Source of the DNA: Mesorhizobium terrae | GTDB taxonomy: Bacteria; Pseudomonadota; Alphaproteobacteria; Rhizobiales; Rhizobiaceae | Assembly (NCBI RefSeq): GCF_008727715.1 | Contig: NZ_CP044218.1 | Location: forward strand, 3,985,501 to 4,049,500 | DNA: 64,000 nt | Reading direction: 5' to 3' | Part shown: piece by piece, positions 43,448 through 52,867 of the stretch | Numbering within the stretch: the stretch's first letter is position 1 | Layout: every line of letters begins with the position of its first letter | The notes under the pieces: generated by a model | The model's database searches: none | What the model saw: only the letters and a program-made list of their open reading frames with translations | Told to the model about the DNA's origin: nothing | Translations under genes and position numbers: made by a program

Positions 43448-44761
43448 ATGGCAACAGCAGCGGCCGTTTCGAACTCCCTCGAATCCTTCTTTGGAACTCC
43501 GCTCGCGGAGGTCGATCCGGAGATCTTCGGCTCGATCCGCAACGAGCTCGGTCGCCAGCGCCACGAGATCGAGCTGATCGCTTCGGAAAACATCGTCTCG
43601 CGCGCCGTTCTGGAAGCGCAGGGCTCGATCATGACCAACAAATACGCCGAGGGTTATCCGGGCAAGCGCTACTATGGCGGCTGCCAGTTCGTCGACGTCG
43701 CCGAGGAGCTCGCCATCGAGCGCGCCAAGAAGCTGTTTTCCTGCAACTTCGCCAATGTCCAGCCGAATTCCGGTTCCCAGATGAACCAGGCCGTGTTCCT
43801 GGCGCTCTTGCAGCCGGGCGACACCTTCATGGGCCTCGACCTCAATTCCGGCGGCCATCTCACCCACGGCTCGCCCGTCAATATGTCCGGCAAGTGGTTC
43901 AAGGTCGTCTCCTACGGCGTGCGCAAGGACGACCATCTGCTCGACATGGATGAGATCGAAAAGCTCGCCCAGCAGCACAAGCCGAAGCTCATCCTGGCCG
44001 GCGGCACCGCCTATTCGCGCGTCTGGGACTGGAAGCGCTTCCGCGAGATTGCCGATTCGATCGGCGCCTATCTGATGGTCGACATGGCCCATATCGCTGG
44101 CCTCGTCGCCGGTGGCCAGCATCCGTCGCCGCTGCCGCATGCCCATGTCGTCACCACCACCACGCACAAGTCGCTGCGCGGCCCGCGTGGCGGCATGATC
44201 CTGACCAATGACGAGGACATCGCCAAGAAGGTCAATTCGGCGGTGTTCCCCGGCTTGCAGGGCGGCCCGCTGATGCACGTCATCGCCGCCAAGGCGGTGG
44301 CCTTCGGCGAGGCGCTGAAGCCCGACTTCAAGCTCTACGCCCAGAACGTCGTCGCCAACGCCAAGGCGCTGGCCGAAAGCCTGAAGGAAACCGGCCTCGA
44401 CATCGTCTCGAACGGCACCGACAACCATTTGATGCTGGTCGATCTGCGTCCCAAGAACGCCACCGGCAAGCGCGCCGAGGCAGCACTTGGCCGCGCCAAC
44501 ATCACCTGCAACAAGAACGGCATCCCGTTCGATCCCGAGAAGCCCTTCGTCACCTCGGGCGTGCGCCTCGGCACGCCGGCCGGCACGACGCGCGGCTTCG
44601 GCCAGGCCGAGTTCCGCGAGATCGGCAAGCTGATCGCCGAGGTGCTGGACGGGTTGAAGGTGGCCAATTCCGACGAGGGCAATGCCGCTGTCGAGGCCGC
44701 GGTGAAGGCCAAGGTGGTGTCGCTCACCGACCGCTTCCCGCTCTATCCCTATCTCGGCTAA
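43448..44761 (+). CDS. glyA: Serine hydroxymethyltransferase
   Basis: 437 residues. PLP-binding Lys241 lies in [14 protein letters not shown]. Other landmarks are [44 protein letters not shown] and [16 protein letters not shown]. It interconverts serine and glycine with tetrahydrofolate in the cytosol, supplying one-carbon units. Purine-rich acagcaagga precedes ATG 43448. I see no glycine or SAM riboswitch in the 210-base leader. Confidence 0.96.
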   Translation: MATAAAVSNSLESFFGTPLAEVDPEIFGSIRNELGRQRHEIELIASENIVSRAVLEAQGSIMTNKYAEGYPGKRYYGGCQFVDVAEELAIERAKKLFSCNFANVQPNSGSQMNQAVFLALLQPGDTFMGLDLNSGGHLTHGSPVNMSGKWFKVVSYGVRKDDHLLDMDEIEKLAQQHKPKLILAGGTAYSRVWDWKRFREIADSIGAYLMVDMAHIAGLVAGGQHPSPLPHAHVVTTTTHKSLRGPRGGMILTNDEDIAKKVNSAVFPGLQGGPLMHVIAAKAVAFGEALKPDFKLYAQNVVANAKALAESLKETGLDIVSNGTDNHLMLVDLRPKNATGKRAEAALGRANITCNKNGIPFDPEKPFVTSGVRLGTPAGTTRGFGQAEFREIGKLIAEVLDGLKVANSDEGNAAVEAAVKAKVVSLTDRFPLYPYLG

Positions 44762-44789
44762 GCCGTTGTTTTAAAGAAGGTACCCGCCG

Positions 44790-45119
44790 ATGGATATCCT
44801 GTGGAAGGGTGTTGTCGGCGGGCTGGTGACGGCGCTCATTGTCTGGGCCTCGAAGCGTGGCAATGTGTTGCCGGGCATCCTGCCGCTGGCCCCGACCTTC
44901 GCCGTCATCGCGCTGCTCGCCGTCGGTGCCAAGGGCGGCGCCGACGGGTTTCGCGAGGCCTGTCTGGCCGGCGCCAAGACCATCCCTGCCTATCTCGCCT
45001 TTCTCGGCGCCTGTTATTTCCTGATCGATCCGCTCGACTACCGGCTGGCGGTGCTCGGCGGCCTCGTCGTCTGGCTTGTCGCCGCGCTCGCGATCTTCCT
45101 TGCGCCCCGCTATTTCTGA
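44790..45119 (+). CDS. GlpM-like small membrane protein
   Basis: 109 residues with four hydrophobic helices and no charged core (VVGGLVTALIVWASKRGNVL, LAPTFAVIALLAVGAKGGAD, AGAKTIPAYLAFLGACYFLI, LAVLGGLVVWLVAALAIFLA). This resembles the GlpM family, described for Pseudomonas alginate synthesis, of unknown biochemistry. It lies 28 bases after glyA in the same direction with a weak purine stretch (aagaagg), so they may share a transcript. Confidence 0.75.
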   Translation: MDILWKGVVGGLVTALIVWASKRGNVLPGILPLAPTFAVIALLAVGAKGGADGFREACLAGAKTIPAYLAFLGACYFLIDPLDYRLAVLGGLVVWLVAALAIFLAPRYF

Positions 45120-45378
45120 GCCGGAACAGGTCCCGGCTGGCTTGAATCGCTCTGTTTCGGCGCTGGTTCCAAACCGCGGCCGACATCACCGGCGCGGTGC
45201 AAGATGTGGATTGGATGCGTGGAGGAAGACGCGGGTCGAAAGAAAGAACGTTGTCCGTTCAATCCCTTGCCGAAAACCGAGCGAGAAATCGCGCGCGGAT
45301 TTATTCACGCCACTCGCCTTCAGTTGACAATCGGCCCATCGCCCTCACGGGAACCTGGTGCGCACCGGGTATCAGGGA
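45120..45378. other. Gene-free stretch upstream of the candidate ncRNA
   Basis: 259 bases without a supported gene. It contains ttgaca (45324-45329), without a good -10 at 16-18 bases, and a hairpin-like cctggtgcgcaccggg (about 45354-45369). Any promoter for the structured RNA to the right should lie here. Confidence 0.4.
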
Positions 45379-45626
45379 GGGCGCCGGTGCCGGACTGGCA
45401 GCGCTAACGGTGGCGGTGTCTGGTGACGAGCCCTAAGTCCGGGCCCTGGAAAAACCCGGCCGCCGAAAATGGCGGCTTGAGGCCCGAAGTCTGCCGTCGC
45501 GAAGGACGGCGAGGTCGGTCCGGGGCAAGAACACCGGCGGGGCGCCCGGAAGGCGCCACGTGCTATTTGCTAAGAGGCACCGACCCGGCGCCCCGCTTCC
45601 CACCTCCCGCAACGGGAGTGTTTTTT
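45379..45626 (+). ncRNA. Candidate structured RNA with terminator
   Basis: A closing stem gggcgccgg-tgcc (45379-45391) pairs with ggca and ccggcgccc (45576-45593, with a bulge cgac). It encloses three short hairpins with perfect stems: gccgcc/ggcggc, gccgtc/gacggc and ggcgcc/ggcgcc, plus cgggcc/ggcccg. A strong rho-independent terminator follows (ctcccg-caac-gggag, tg, tttttt, 45604-45626). Open frames over it do not look coding. I could not match it to tmRNA, RNase P or SRP RNA; 6S RNA remains possible. Strand is from the T-run. A search with covariance models would decide. Confidence 0.55.
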
Positions 45627-45711
45627 GACAATGGCCAGACTGCGAAAAGCAGGGCGTGGCGATGAAGAAGTGTATCAACGCAACCGCGCGTCGACGCGAC
45701 TGTACCGCCGT

Positions 45712-45926
45712 CGTCATTCCGGCCGAGCGCAGCGAGAGCCGGAACCCATTGGCCGCACCATCGTCAAGCATGGCCCGGTCCTCGTTCTGGACCGTTCAGA
45801 CAGCCGAACCGACGCCGCATGTTTCACCGCTGTCCACGCGAACCGAGGTCCCGGCTGTGCTCAATGCGCTGGGACCAATGGGTTCCGGGTCGGCGCTCGG
45901 CTTCGCCTCGCTGGCCCGGAATGACG
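45712..45926. repeat. Intergenic inverted-repeat element (REP/REPIN-like)
   Basis: Left end 45712-45752 begins cgtcattccgg and ends ccggaacccattgg; right end 45875-45926 begins ccaatgggttccgg and ends ccggaatgacg, its inverse. Between them lie about 120 bases. The ends can fold into long imperfect hairpins. In open frames such ends read PAERSESRNPL and SALGFASLARND, strings I recall from genome-wide repeats of rhizobia. A multi-copy search of the source genome would confirm it. Confidence 0.7.
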
Positions 45927-46076
45927 AAGGCGTGGGATGGGACAAGCCCGCGACTGCGGGCCGCCGGTCGAAGACCACAAGCGCGACCGACCGATTGGAT
46001 TCCGCATCCGCGCTTCCTACTTGTGCCGAAAGGCTCTAGCCTCCCGCGCAATCAGAATCGCTAGCCAAGGCTCACC

Positions 46077-46541
46077 ATGCGCTGCCCCTATTGCCAGTCC
46101 GAAGACACGCAGGTGAAGGATTCGCGTCCCGCCGAGGATGGCGCCGCCATCCGCCGGCGCCGCGTCTGCCCCGATTGCGGCGGTCGTTTCACCACTTTCG
46201 AGCGCGTGCAGCTGCGCGATCTGGTCGTCGTCAAGAAATCCGGCCGCAAGGTGCCGTTCGACCGCGACAAGCTCGCCCGCTCGGTCGAGACGGCGGTGCG
46301 CAAGCGCAATGTCGATCCCGACCGCATCGACCGGGCCGTCACCGGCATCGTGCGCCAGCTCGAAAGCTCGGGCGAGACCGAGATTCCCTCGGCCGAGGTC
46401 GGGCGCCTGGTGATGGACGCGTTGAAGTCGCTGGACGACGTCGCTTATGTGCGGTTCGCCTCCGTCTATCGCAATTTCCGCGAAGCCAAGGATTTCCATG
46501 ACGTGCTCGGCGAACTGAAGGGCGACGAGGACGCCGGCTAG
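46077..46541 (+). CDS. nrdR: Transcriptional repressor NrdR
   Basis: 154 residues. The N-terminal zinc ribbon has Cys3, Cys6, Cys31 and Cys34 ([26 protein letters not shown]), and an ATP-cone follows ([20 protein letters not shown]). NrdR senses ATP/dATP and represses ribonucleotide reductase genes. Next is ribD with only 3 bases between, an arrangement common in alphaproteobacteria, so nrdR heads the riboflavin run. Confidence 0.95.
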   Translation: MRCPYCQSEDTQVKDSRPAEDGAAIRRRRVCPDCGGRFTTFERVQLRDLVVVKKSGRKVPFDRDKLARSVETAVRKRNVDPDRIDRAVTGIVRQLESSGETEIPSAEVGRLVMDALKSLDDVAYVRFASVYRNFREAKDFHDVLGELKGDEDAG

Positions 46542-46544
46542 ACC

Positions 46545-47672
46545 GTGGTTTCGCACAGCAGCCCAGAACAGCACGCCCTCGACCGCCGTTTTATGGCGGC
46601 GGCGATCCGCCTGTCGCGGCGCAATCTCGGCCGCACCGCCACCAACCCCTCCGTCGGCACCATCATCGTGCGCGACGACGGCAATGGCCCGATGATCGTC
46701 GGCACCGGAGTGACGGCGATCGGCGGGCGTCCGCATGCCGAAACCGAGGCACTGGCCGAGGCCGGTGTGCTGGCGCAAGGCGCCACCGCCTATGTGACGC
46801 TGGAGCCCTGTGCGCATCACGGCCGCACGCCGCCTTGCGCCAATGCGCTGGTTTCGGCCGGCATCGTCCGGGTGGTCGGGGCCGCCAGCGATCCCGATCC
46901 GCGGGTGTCCGGCAAGGGCTACGCTATTTTGAGGGCCGCCGGTGTCGAGGTGGTCGAGCGGCTGCTGGCCGAGGAGGCCGCCGAACAGATGGCCGGCTAT
47001 ATGAACCGGTCGCTCAAGAAACGACCTGAAGTGGTTCTGAAGCTTGCGCTGTCGGCCGACGGCATGATCGGCCGCAAGGGCGACGGCCAGATATCGATCA
47101 CCGGCGACGCGGCGCGGCGCGAGGTGCATCTGATCCGGGCGGAGACCGACGCGGTGCTGATCGGTATCGGCACCGCGCTGGAGGACGATCCGGCGCTCAC
47201 CGTGCGATTGCCCGGACTGGAGACTCGTTCGCCGGCGCGCATCGTGCTCGATCGCCATATCCGGTTGCCGGAAAACGCCAAGCTGGTGGCCGAGGCAGAC
47301 CGTGTGCCGCTCTACATCGCCGCCTGCGCCGAGGCCGACCCGCATCGGCGGGCGGCGCTTGAACGGCGCGGCGTGCGTTTCATCGGCACCGAGACGATCG
47401 ATGGCCGCGTCGCCTTGCCGGAACTGATGGAGGATCTGGCCGCGCTCGGCATGGCGAGCGTGCTGGTCGAGGGCGGCGCGGAGGTGGCGAAAGCCTTTCT
47501 CGACGAGGGGCTGGTCGACCGTATCGTGCTGTTCACCGGGCCGGAGACGATCGGCGAGGGCGGCATTGCCTCGCCCGTCGACGCGGGCAGCATTCCGGCC
47601 GGCTTCCGCAAATTGCGCGAGACACGCTTCGGCGAGGATCGCGCCACCGAATGGATAAGGGATCTCTACTGA
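46545..47672 (+). CDS. ribD: Bifunctional riboflavin deaminase/reductase RibD
   Basis: 375 residues. The deaminase part has the zinc motif HAETEA and PCAHHGRTPPC; the reductase part begins near residue 150 with RPEVVLKLALSADGMIGRKG and contains VEGGAEVAKAFLDEGLVD. It deaminates and then reduces the pyrimidine intermediate in riboflavin synthesis. GTG 46545 begins 3 bases after nrdR. The stop overlaps the ribE start (tgatg) by one base. Confidence 0.94.
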   Translation: MVSHSSPEQHALDRRFMAAAIRLSRRNLGRTATNPSVGTIIVRDDGNGPMIVGTGVTAIGGRPHAETEALAEAGVLAQGATAYVTLEPCAHHGRTPPCANALVSAGIVRVVGAASDPDPRVSGKGYAILRAAGVEVVERLLAEEAAEQMAGYMNRSLKKRPEVVLKLALSADGMIGRKGDGQISITGDAARREVHLIRAETDAVLIGIGTALEDDPALTVRLPGLETRSPARIVLDRHIRLPENAKLVAEADRVPLYIAACAEADPHRRAALERRGVRFIGTETIDGRVALPELMEDLAALGMASVLVEGGAEVAKAFLDEGLVDRIVLFTGPETIGEGGIASPVDAGSIPAGFRKLRETRFGEDRATEWIRDLY

Positions 47673-48289
47673 TGTTCACCGGCATCGTCACCGACATCGG
47701 CACCGTCGCCGCCGTCAGCCCGCGCAAGGAAGGCGTCGGCCTGCGCATCGACACCGGATACGATCCCGCCACCATCGACCTCGGCGCCTCGATCTCCTGC
47801 GGCGGCGTCTGCCTGACGGTGACGGCGCTGCCCGAACAGGGCTCGAACGCCCGCTGGTTCGAGGTCGAGGCGTGGGAAGAGGCGCTGAGGCTGACGACGG
47901 CGTCCGGCTGGCAGGCCGGCACGCGCATCAATCTGGAACGGGCGCTGAAGATCGGCGACGAACTGGGCGGCCACATCGTGTCCGGCCATGTCGACGGCAC
48001 CGCCACGATCCTGGCGCGGGAAGACGAGGGCGATGCCGTGCGTTTCACGCTGGAAGCGCCGCGCGAACTCGCCAGGTTCATCGCGCCGAAGGGTTCGGTG
48101 GCGCTGGATGGCACCTCGCTCACCGTCAACAAGGTGGAAGGCACACGCTTCGACGTGCTTCTGATCCACCATTCGCTGCAAGTGACCACCTGGGCGGACC
48201 GGCAGGCAGGCGACCGCGTCAATCTCGAGATCGACACCATGGCGCGCTATGCGGCGCGGCTGGTGGAGGCCGCGAAAGAGGGGCTCTGA
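47672..48289 (+). CDS. ribE: Riboflavin synthase alpha subunit
   Basis: 205 residues with two lumazine-binding repeats. Each begins with a Met-Phe-Thr-Gly-Ile or similar strand ([12 protein letters not shown]) or [24 protein letters not shown] and [16 protein letters not shown] mark the paired sites. It dismutates two molecules of 6,7-dimethyl-8-ribityllumazine to riboflavin. ATG 47672 overlaps the ribD stop. A 94-base gap separates it from ribH. Confidence 0.94.
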   Translation: MFTGIVTDIGTVAAVSPRKEGVGLRIDTGYDPATIDLGASISCGGVCLTVTALPEQGSNARWFEVEAWEEALRLTTASGWQAGTRINLERALKIGDELGGHIVSGHVDGTATILAREDEGDAVRFTLEAPRELARFIAPKGSVALDGTSLTVNKVEGTRFDVLLIHHSLQVTTWADRQAGDRVNLEIDTMARYAARLVEAAKEGL

Positions 48290-48383
48290 CGGAGCGGAAC
48301 GCCGCCGGTCGGCCAAGACACTGAAACGTCGCTTGCGCCCGCCGCCGCTTCGGCCTAAGTCACCGGCAATCCCGGAGACCTTC

Positions 48384-48878
48384 ATGGCTGGCATATCCCA
48401 ACACGGCAAGGCGTTCATCCGTCCCGAGCGGAACGCCCATCTACTCATCATCGAGGCGCGTTTCCACGACGACCTCGCCGACGCATTGCTCGACGGCGCC
48501 ACCAGCGCGCTCAAGGAAGCCGGCGCAACCTGCGACATCGTCACTGTTCCGGGTTCCCTGGAAATTCCAGCGGTCATCGCCTTCGCGCTCGACGGCATGG
48601 CCGAGGGCGGCAAGGTGTATGACGGTTTCGTCGCGCTGGGTTCGATCATTCGCGGCGACACCTATCATTTCGACATCGTGGCCAACGAATCGAGCCGCGC
48701 GCTGATGGACCTTTCGGTGCAGGAATCGCTTTGCATCGGCAACGGCATCCTGACCACCGAGAACGACGAACAGGCCTGGGTGCGCGCCAGGAAGAGCGAA
48801 GGCGACAAGGGCGGTTTCGCCGCGCGCGCCGCGCTCACCATGATCGCGCTGAAAGACAGACTGGGAGCGCAATCGTGA
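48384..48878 (+). CDS. ribH: 6,7-dimethyl-8-ribityllumazine synthase
   Basis: 164 residues. [37 protein letters not shown] and [14 protein letters not shown] are the lumazine-synthase landmarks; the catalytic His lies in TYHFD. It makes lumazine from ArP and 3,4-dihydroxy-2-butanone 4-phosphate in the cytosol and assembles as a large oligomer. ATG 48384 follows cccggagacc. Its stop overlaps the nusB start (gtga). Confidence 0.94.
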   Translation: MAGISQHGKAFIRPERNAHLLIIEARFHDDLADALLDGATSALKEAGATCDIVTVPGSLEIPAVIAFALDGMAEGGKVYDGFVALGSIIRGDTYHFDIVANESSRALMDLSVQESLCIGNGILTTENDEQAWVRARKSEGDKGGFAARAALTMIALKDRLGAQS

Positions 48879-49372
48879 CCGAACCGTCCGAGCCCGGCTC
48901 CGTTCCGCGCCAGGCCAACAAGCGCGGTGCCGCTCGGCTTGCCGCCGTGCAGGCGCTCTACCAGATGGACGTCGCCGGCTCCGGCCTGCTAGAGATCACC
49001 GCCGAATACGAGGCCTTCCGGCTCGGCAAGGAAGTCGACGGCGCGCTTTACCGCGAGGCTGATGCGCAGTGGTTCCGCGCCATCCTGGCCGGCGTGGTGG
49101 AGAACCAGAAGACGGTCGATCCGGTGATCCGCCAGGCGCTGACCGACGACTGGCCGCTGTCGCGGCTCGATTCGACGCTGCGCGCCATCCTGCGCGCAGG
49201 CGTCTACGAGTTGATGAAGCGCGAGGACGTGCCGGTGGCGGTCATCGTCTCCGAATATGTCGACATCGCCAAGGCCTTCTATTCCGAGGACGAGCCGAAG
49301 CTGGTCAACGCCGTGCTCGACCGTGTGGCGCGCCGCATGCGCGGCGAGGGAAGAGGCAAGGACGCACGATGA
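48875..49372 (+). CDS. nusB: Transcription antitermination factor NusB
   Basis: 165 residues, all-helical. [20 protein letters not shown] opens the fold, and [20 protein letters not shown] and [20 protein letters not shown] then [14 protein letters not shown] close it. NusB with NusE binds boxA in rRNA leaders. GTG 48875 overlaps ribH by four bases; the downstream MFS gene overlaps its stop (atga), so expression is coupled. Confidence 0.95.
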   Translation: MTEPSEPGSVPRQANKRGAARLAAVQALYQMDVAGSGLLEITAEYEAFRLGKEVDGALYREADAQWFRAILAGVVENQKTVDPVIRQALTDDWPLSRLDSTLRAILRAGVYELMKREDVPVAVIVSEYVDIAKAFYSEDEPKLVNAVLDRVARRMRGEGRGKDAR

Positions 49373-50571
49373 GCGTGGTGACGGCGGCCGCACAAAACGA
49401 GGCGCGCCGCACGACCTACATCCTGTCCGCCGCGCAGGCGGTGTTGGGCTCGGCCGGGCCGATCTGTTTCGCGCTCGGCGCGCTGGCCGGCGAATATATG
49501 CTGGGGCCGGACAAGTCGCTGGCCACCGCTCCGCTCACCGGTTACTCGGTCGGCCTGGCCGTGGGCGCGCTGCCTTCGGCGGCGCTGATCCGCAAGCTCG
49601 GCCATCGCGACGGATTTCTGGTCGGCACGGGCGTGACCGGGCTCGTCGCCACCATCGCCCTGTTCCAGTCGAGCTTCTGGCTGTTCGTCTTCGGCCTGCT
49701 GGTCATCGGCGCGGGTGCTGCCTTCGTGCAGCAATTCCGCTTCGCCGCCGCCGACAACGCCCCGCCTGAATTCAAGGCGCGCGCCATTTCCTTCGTCCTG
49801 GCCGGCGGCATCATAACCGCCATCCTCGGCCCCCAGGTGGTGATCTTCACCAAGGACCTTCTGGCGCCGGTGCCTTTTGCCGGCGCCTTTGCCTCGATCC
49901 TCGGCCTGGTGGCCTTGGGCGCGGCGATCCTGTTCTTCCTGCGCCCCAACCATGCGACCAAGACCGTCGAGGTCGCCGCTGACGGTGGTCGCCCGCTTGC
50001 CGAAATCATCAGCCAGCCGCGCTTCTTCATCGCGCTTTTGTGCGCGGTCGGCTCCTATACGCTGATGACCTTCGTCATGACCGGCGCGCCGTTGGCCATG
50101 GTCGGCTGCGGCCTCTCGTCGGACGAGGCGACGCTCGGCATCTCCTGGCACGTAATGGCCATGTTCGGGCCGAGCTTCTTTACCGGGCGGCTCATTCACC
50201 GTTTCGGCGCTCCGGCCATCGTGGCGATCGGCTTCGTTTTGTTGATCGCCTGCGCAGTGGTGGCGCTCTCGGGAATCCAGCTGTGGCAGTTCTGGACCAC
50301 GCTGATCCTGCTTGGGCTCGGCTGGAATTTCGGCTTCATCGGTTCGACCGCCATGGTGACGGAAAGCTACCGGCCGGAAGAGAAGGGAACCATCCAGGGT
50401 TTCCACGACCTCGTGCTGTTCGGTGCGGTGGCGTTCGCCTCGCTGATGTCAGGAGCGGTCTACAATGCCTGGGGCTGGAACATGCTGGCCTGGGTGGTGT
50501 TTCCGATATCGCTTCTGTGCCTTGTCGCGCTCGGCGGGCTTCGCATGACGGCTTTGCGCGCAGCCAACTGA
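49369..50571 (+). CDS. MFS transporter
   Basis: 400 residues, 12 predicted helices (for example [20 protein letters not shown] and WFFG-like [20 protein letters not shown]). The loop [20 protein letters not shown] resembles a group of MFS proteins found after nusB in rhizobia. No substrate can be assigned. ATG 49369 overlaps the nusB stop in atga, so it is the last gene of the nrdR-rib-nusB run. Confidence 0.87.
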   Translation: MSVVTAAAQNEARRTTYILSAAQAVLGSAGPICFALGALAGEYMLGPDKSLATAPLTGYSVGLAVGALPSAALIRKLGHRDGFLVGTGVTGLVATIALFQSSFWLFVFGLLVIGAGAAFVQQFRFAAADNAPPEFKARAISFVLAGGIITAILGPQVVIFTKDLLAPVPFAGAFASILGLVALGAAILFFLRPNHATKTVEVAADGGRPLAEIISQPRFFIALLCAVGSYTLMTFVMTGAPLAMVGCGLSSDEATLGISWHVMAMFGPSFFTGRLIHRFGAPAIVAIGFVLLIACAVVALSGIQLWQFWTTLILLGLGWNFGFIGSTAMVTESYRPEEKGTIQGFHDLVLFGAVAFASLMSGAVYNAWGWNMLAWVVFPISLLCLVALGGLRMTALRAAN

Positions 50572-50726
50572 CACGACGCTGTCGGGATAGGTGCCGCGAA
50601 CGCGCGCGGCCCAGATAAAAATATTGCGCTTACCCTCCATCTTATGAAACCGTATGCCCCGACTGGCCGTCTGGGTCGTGCGATATGCAATAATCGTTTC
50701 CGGTTCCATCAGAGGGATTTGCCACC
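50572..50726. promoter_or_regulatory. Upstream region of the osmoprotectant operon
   Basis: 155 bases, locally AT-rich (agataaaaatattgcgc, gcgatatgcaataatcg). A promoter for the osmF operon is expected here, and the element gcgatatgcaataatc is a plausible core. I do not see a clean -35. Confidence 0.35.
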
Positions 50727-51641
50727 ATGTCTTCAACCAGGTTTTTCGCCGGCGCGCTCGTGGCGTTCGGCCTTTCCGTCGCCTCGGCCAATGCCGCCGA
50801 CGTCGTCGTTTCCTCCAAGATCGACACCGAGGGCGGGGTGCTGGGCAACATCATCCAGTCGGTGCTGAACGCCAACGGCATCAAGACCGTCGACCGCATC
50901 CAGCTCGGCGCCACGCCGGTGGTGCGCAAGGCGATCATCGCCGGCGAGATCGACATTTATCCCGAATATACGGGCAACGCCGCCTTCTTCTTCGAGAAGG
51001 CCGACGATCCGATCTGGAAGGATGCGGCCAAGGGTTACGAAGCGGCCAAGAAGCTTGAATACGACGCCAACAAGATCGTCTGGCTGACACCGTCGCCGGC
51101 CAACAACACCTGGGCGATCGCGTTGCGCAAGGATGTCGCCGATGCCAACAAGCTGGCCTCGCTCAGCGACTTCGGCAAATACGTCTCCGGTGGCGGCAAG
51201 GTGGTGCTGGCCGCCTCGGCCGAGTTCGTCAACTCGGCTGCGGCCTTGCCGGCTTTCCAGACCACCTACGGCTTCAAGCTGAAGTCGGACCAGCTGATCA
51301 CGCTTTCGGGCGGCGACACGGCGGCCACCATTGGCGCCGCTGCCAACCAGACCAATGGCGCCAATGCGGCGATGGTCTACGGCACCGACGGCGGCATCGC
51401 GCCGTCCGGGCTGGTGGTGCTCGCCGACGACAAGAACGTGCAGCCGGTCTATCAGCCGACGCCGATCATCCGCGAGGCGGTGCTGAAGGAAAATCCGAAG
51501 ATCGCCGACCTCCTGAAGCCGGTCTTCGAGAAGCTCGATCTGGTGACGCTGCAGGAGCTGAACGGCCGCGTCCAGGTCGGTGGCGAGCCGGCCAAGGCGG
51601 TTGCCGAGGACTTCCTGAAGAAAAACGGCTTCCTGAAGTAA
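50727..51641 (+). CDS. osmF: Osmoprotectant ABC transporter substrate-binding protein (OsmF/YehZ-type)
   Basis: 304 residues with signal MSSTRFFAGALVAFGLSVAS then ANAAD. The OpuAC-type domain follows with GEIDIYPEYTGNAAFFF and PANNTWAIALRKD. These proteins bind glycine betaine, choline or related compounds in the periplasm. It heads the four-gene operon (SBP, permease, ATPase, permease), the E. coli osmF-yehY-yehX-yehW order. Confidence 0.9.
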   Translation: MSSTRFFAGALVAFGLSVASANAADVVVSSKIDTEGGVLGNIIQSVLNANGIKTVDRIQLGATPVVRKAIIAGEIDIYPEYTGNAAFFFEKADDPIWKDAAKGYEAAKKLEYDANKIVWLTPSPANNTWAIALRKDVADANKLASLSDFGKYVSGGGKVVLAASAEFVNSAAALPAFQTTYGFKLKSDQLITLSGGDTAATIGAAANQTNGANAAMVYGTDGGIAPSGLVVLADDKNVQPVYQPTPIIREAVLKENPKIADLLKPVFEKLDLVTLQELNGRVQVGGEPAKAVAEDFLKKNGFLK

Positions 51642-51656
51642 GGCATGAAGAGCTTG

Positions 51657-51681
51657 CCGGCGCCCGCTGAACGGGCGCCGG
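51657..51681 (+). repeat. Intercistronic hairpin after osmF
   Basis: Perfect 10-bp stem ccggcgcccg / cgggcgccgg with loop ctgaa, located 15 bases after the osmF stop and 19 before the next start. It could stabilise the upstream mRNA and raise binding-protein expression over the rest of the operon. Confidence 0.8.
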
Positions 51682-51700
51682 TTCGCCGGGGACAGGCATT

Positions 51701-52867
51701 GTGGGCATTCGCTTCGACAAGCTGGGCGTTGTGATCGCCGCGATTGCCGCCTATGCGGCGTTCCTGGCGCCGTTTGCCACGTTCCGTGCCAATCGCATCG
51801 TGCCGGGGCAAGGGCGATCCATCCTCGAAGCACTTCCGTCGGGCAGTGGGGCGCTGCTTTTGGCGCTGGTGGTTGTCGCCGTCGTCGTGGCGCTCGTGAA
51901 GACGCCATTGATCTGGCGTCTGGTGGCAAGCGTGGCCGTGCTTGGCGTGCTGGCGCTGGCGATCGGCGTCGCCGGCAGCTTCCTGACGCCGGCCGGCAAT
52001 ACCTTCGCCCGCATCTCGCCGGCTTCCGGCTTCTGGCTGCTGGTCTTCGCCTTCACGCTGCTCTTGGCCGATGTTCTGACCCGGCTCGAACTGTCGCCGC
52101 TGGCGCGTATCGGCATTCTTGTGATCGCTGCGGTCGCGATCGGCATCCTGCTCGCCTCGGGCAGTTGGGACAGCCTTTCCATCCTCAAGGAATATGCCAA
52201 TCGCGCCGGCAGCTTCTGGGCCGAAGCGCGCAAGCATGTGACGCTGGCGCTGGGTTCGCTGGCTGCCGCGGTTGTCGTCGGCCTGCCGCTGGGCATCCTT
52301 TGCCACCGGGTCGAGCCGATGAAGGCGGCCGTGCTCAACGTGCTCAACATCATCCAGACGATCCCGTCGATCGCGCTGTTCGGCATGCTGATCGCGCCGC
52401 TCGGCTGGGTGGCGCTGCATGTGCCGGGGGCTGCGGCGCTCGGCATTCGCGGCATCGGCACCGCGCCCGCCTTCGTGGCGCTGTTCCTCTATTCGCTGTT
52501 GCCGGTCGTCGCCAACACGGTGGTGGGACTGGCCGGCGTGCCGCAGGCCGCCAACGAGGCGGCGCGCGGCATGGGCATGACCAGCCGGCAGCGCCTGTTC
52601 GACGTCGAGTTCCCGCTGGCCTTTCCGGTGATTTTGACCGGCATCCGCATCGTGCTGGTCCAGAACATCGGGCTCGCCACCATCGCGGCATTGATCGGCG
52701 GCGGCGGCTTCGGGGTTTTTGTGTTCCAGGGCGTCGGCCAGACGGCGATGGACCTTGTTCTGCTCGGCGCCGTGCCAACCGTGGCGCTGGCCTTCGCGGC
52801 GGGCATCGTGCTCGACGCCATCATCGAACTGACCGCAACGAGACGGCGCAGGGAAGCGGTAGCATGA
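51701..52867 (+). CDS. yehY: Osmoprotectant ABC transporter permease (YehY-type)
   Basis: 388 residues. An N-terminal membrane region of about 150 residues precedes the conserved OpuB/C-type permease core (VTLALGSLAAAVVVGLPLGI; IQTIPSIALFGMLIAPLGWV; EAARGMGMTSRQRLFDVEFP with the EAA loop). GTG 51701 is the start; the gene's stop overlaps the ATPase start in atga. The long N-terminal extension matches E. coli YehY. Confidence 0.88.
   Translation: MGIRFDKLGVVIAAIAAYAAFLAPFATFRANRIVPGQGRSILEALPSGSGALLLALVVVAVVVALVKTPLIWRLVASVAVLGVLALAIGVAGSFLTPAGNTFARISPASGFWLLVFAFTLLLADVLTRLELSPLARIGILVIAAVAIGILLASGSWDSLSILKEYANRAGSFWAEARKHVTLALGSLAAAVVVGLPLGILCHRVEPMKAAVLNVLNIIQTIPSIALFGMLIAPLGWVALHVPGAAALGIRGIGTAPAFVALFLYSLLPVVANTVVGLAGVPQAANEAARGMGMTSRQRLFDVEFPLAFPVILTGIRIVLVQNIGLATIAALIGGGGFGVFVFQGVGQTAMDLVLLGAVPTVALAFAAGIVLDAIIELTATRRRREAVA

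Noticed and set aside
45379..45626. Assignment of the structured RNA as SRP RNA, RNase P RNA or tmRNA
   Set aside because: The diagnostic SRP loop sequence, the RNase P core (gaggaaagtccgggc with acagaaa) and the tmRNA acceptor ends are missing; only the short string aagtccgggc is shared with RNase P, which I take as chance.
45656..46039. 127-residue frame upstream of nrdR
   Set aside because: It encodes the PAERSESRNPL and SALGFASLARND strings produced by the two ends of an intergenic repeat element; the rest is low-complexity.
48290..48383. Possible FMN riboswitch before ribH
   Set aside because: Only 94 bases are available, and the conserved FMN-element segments are absent.
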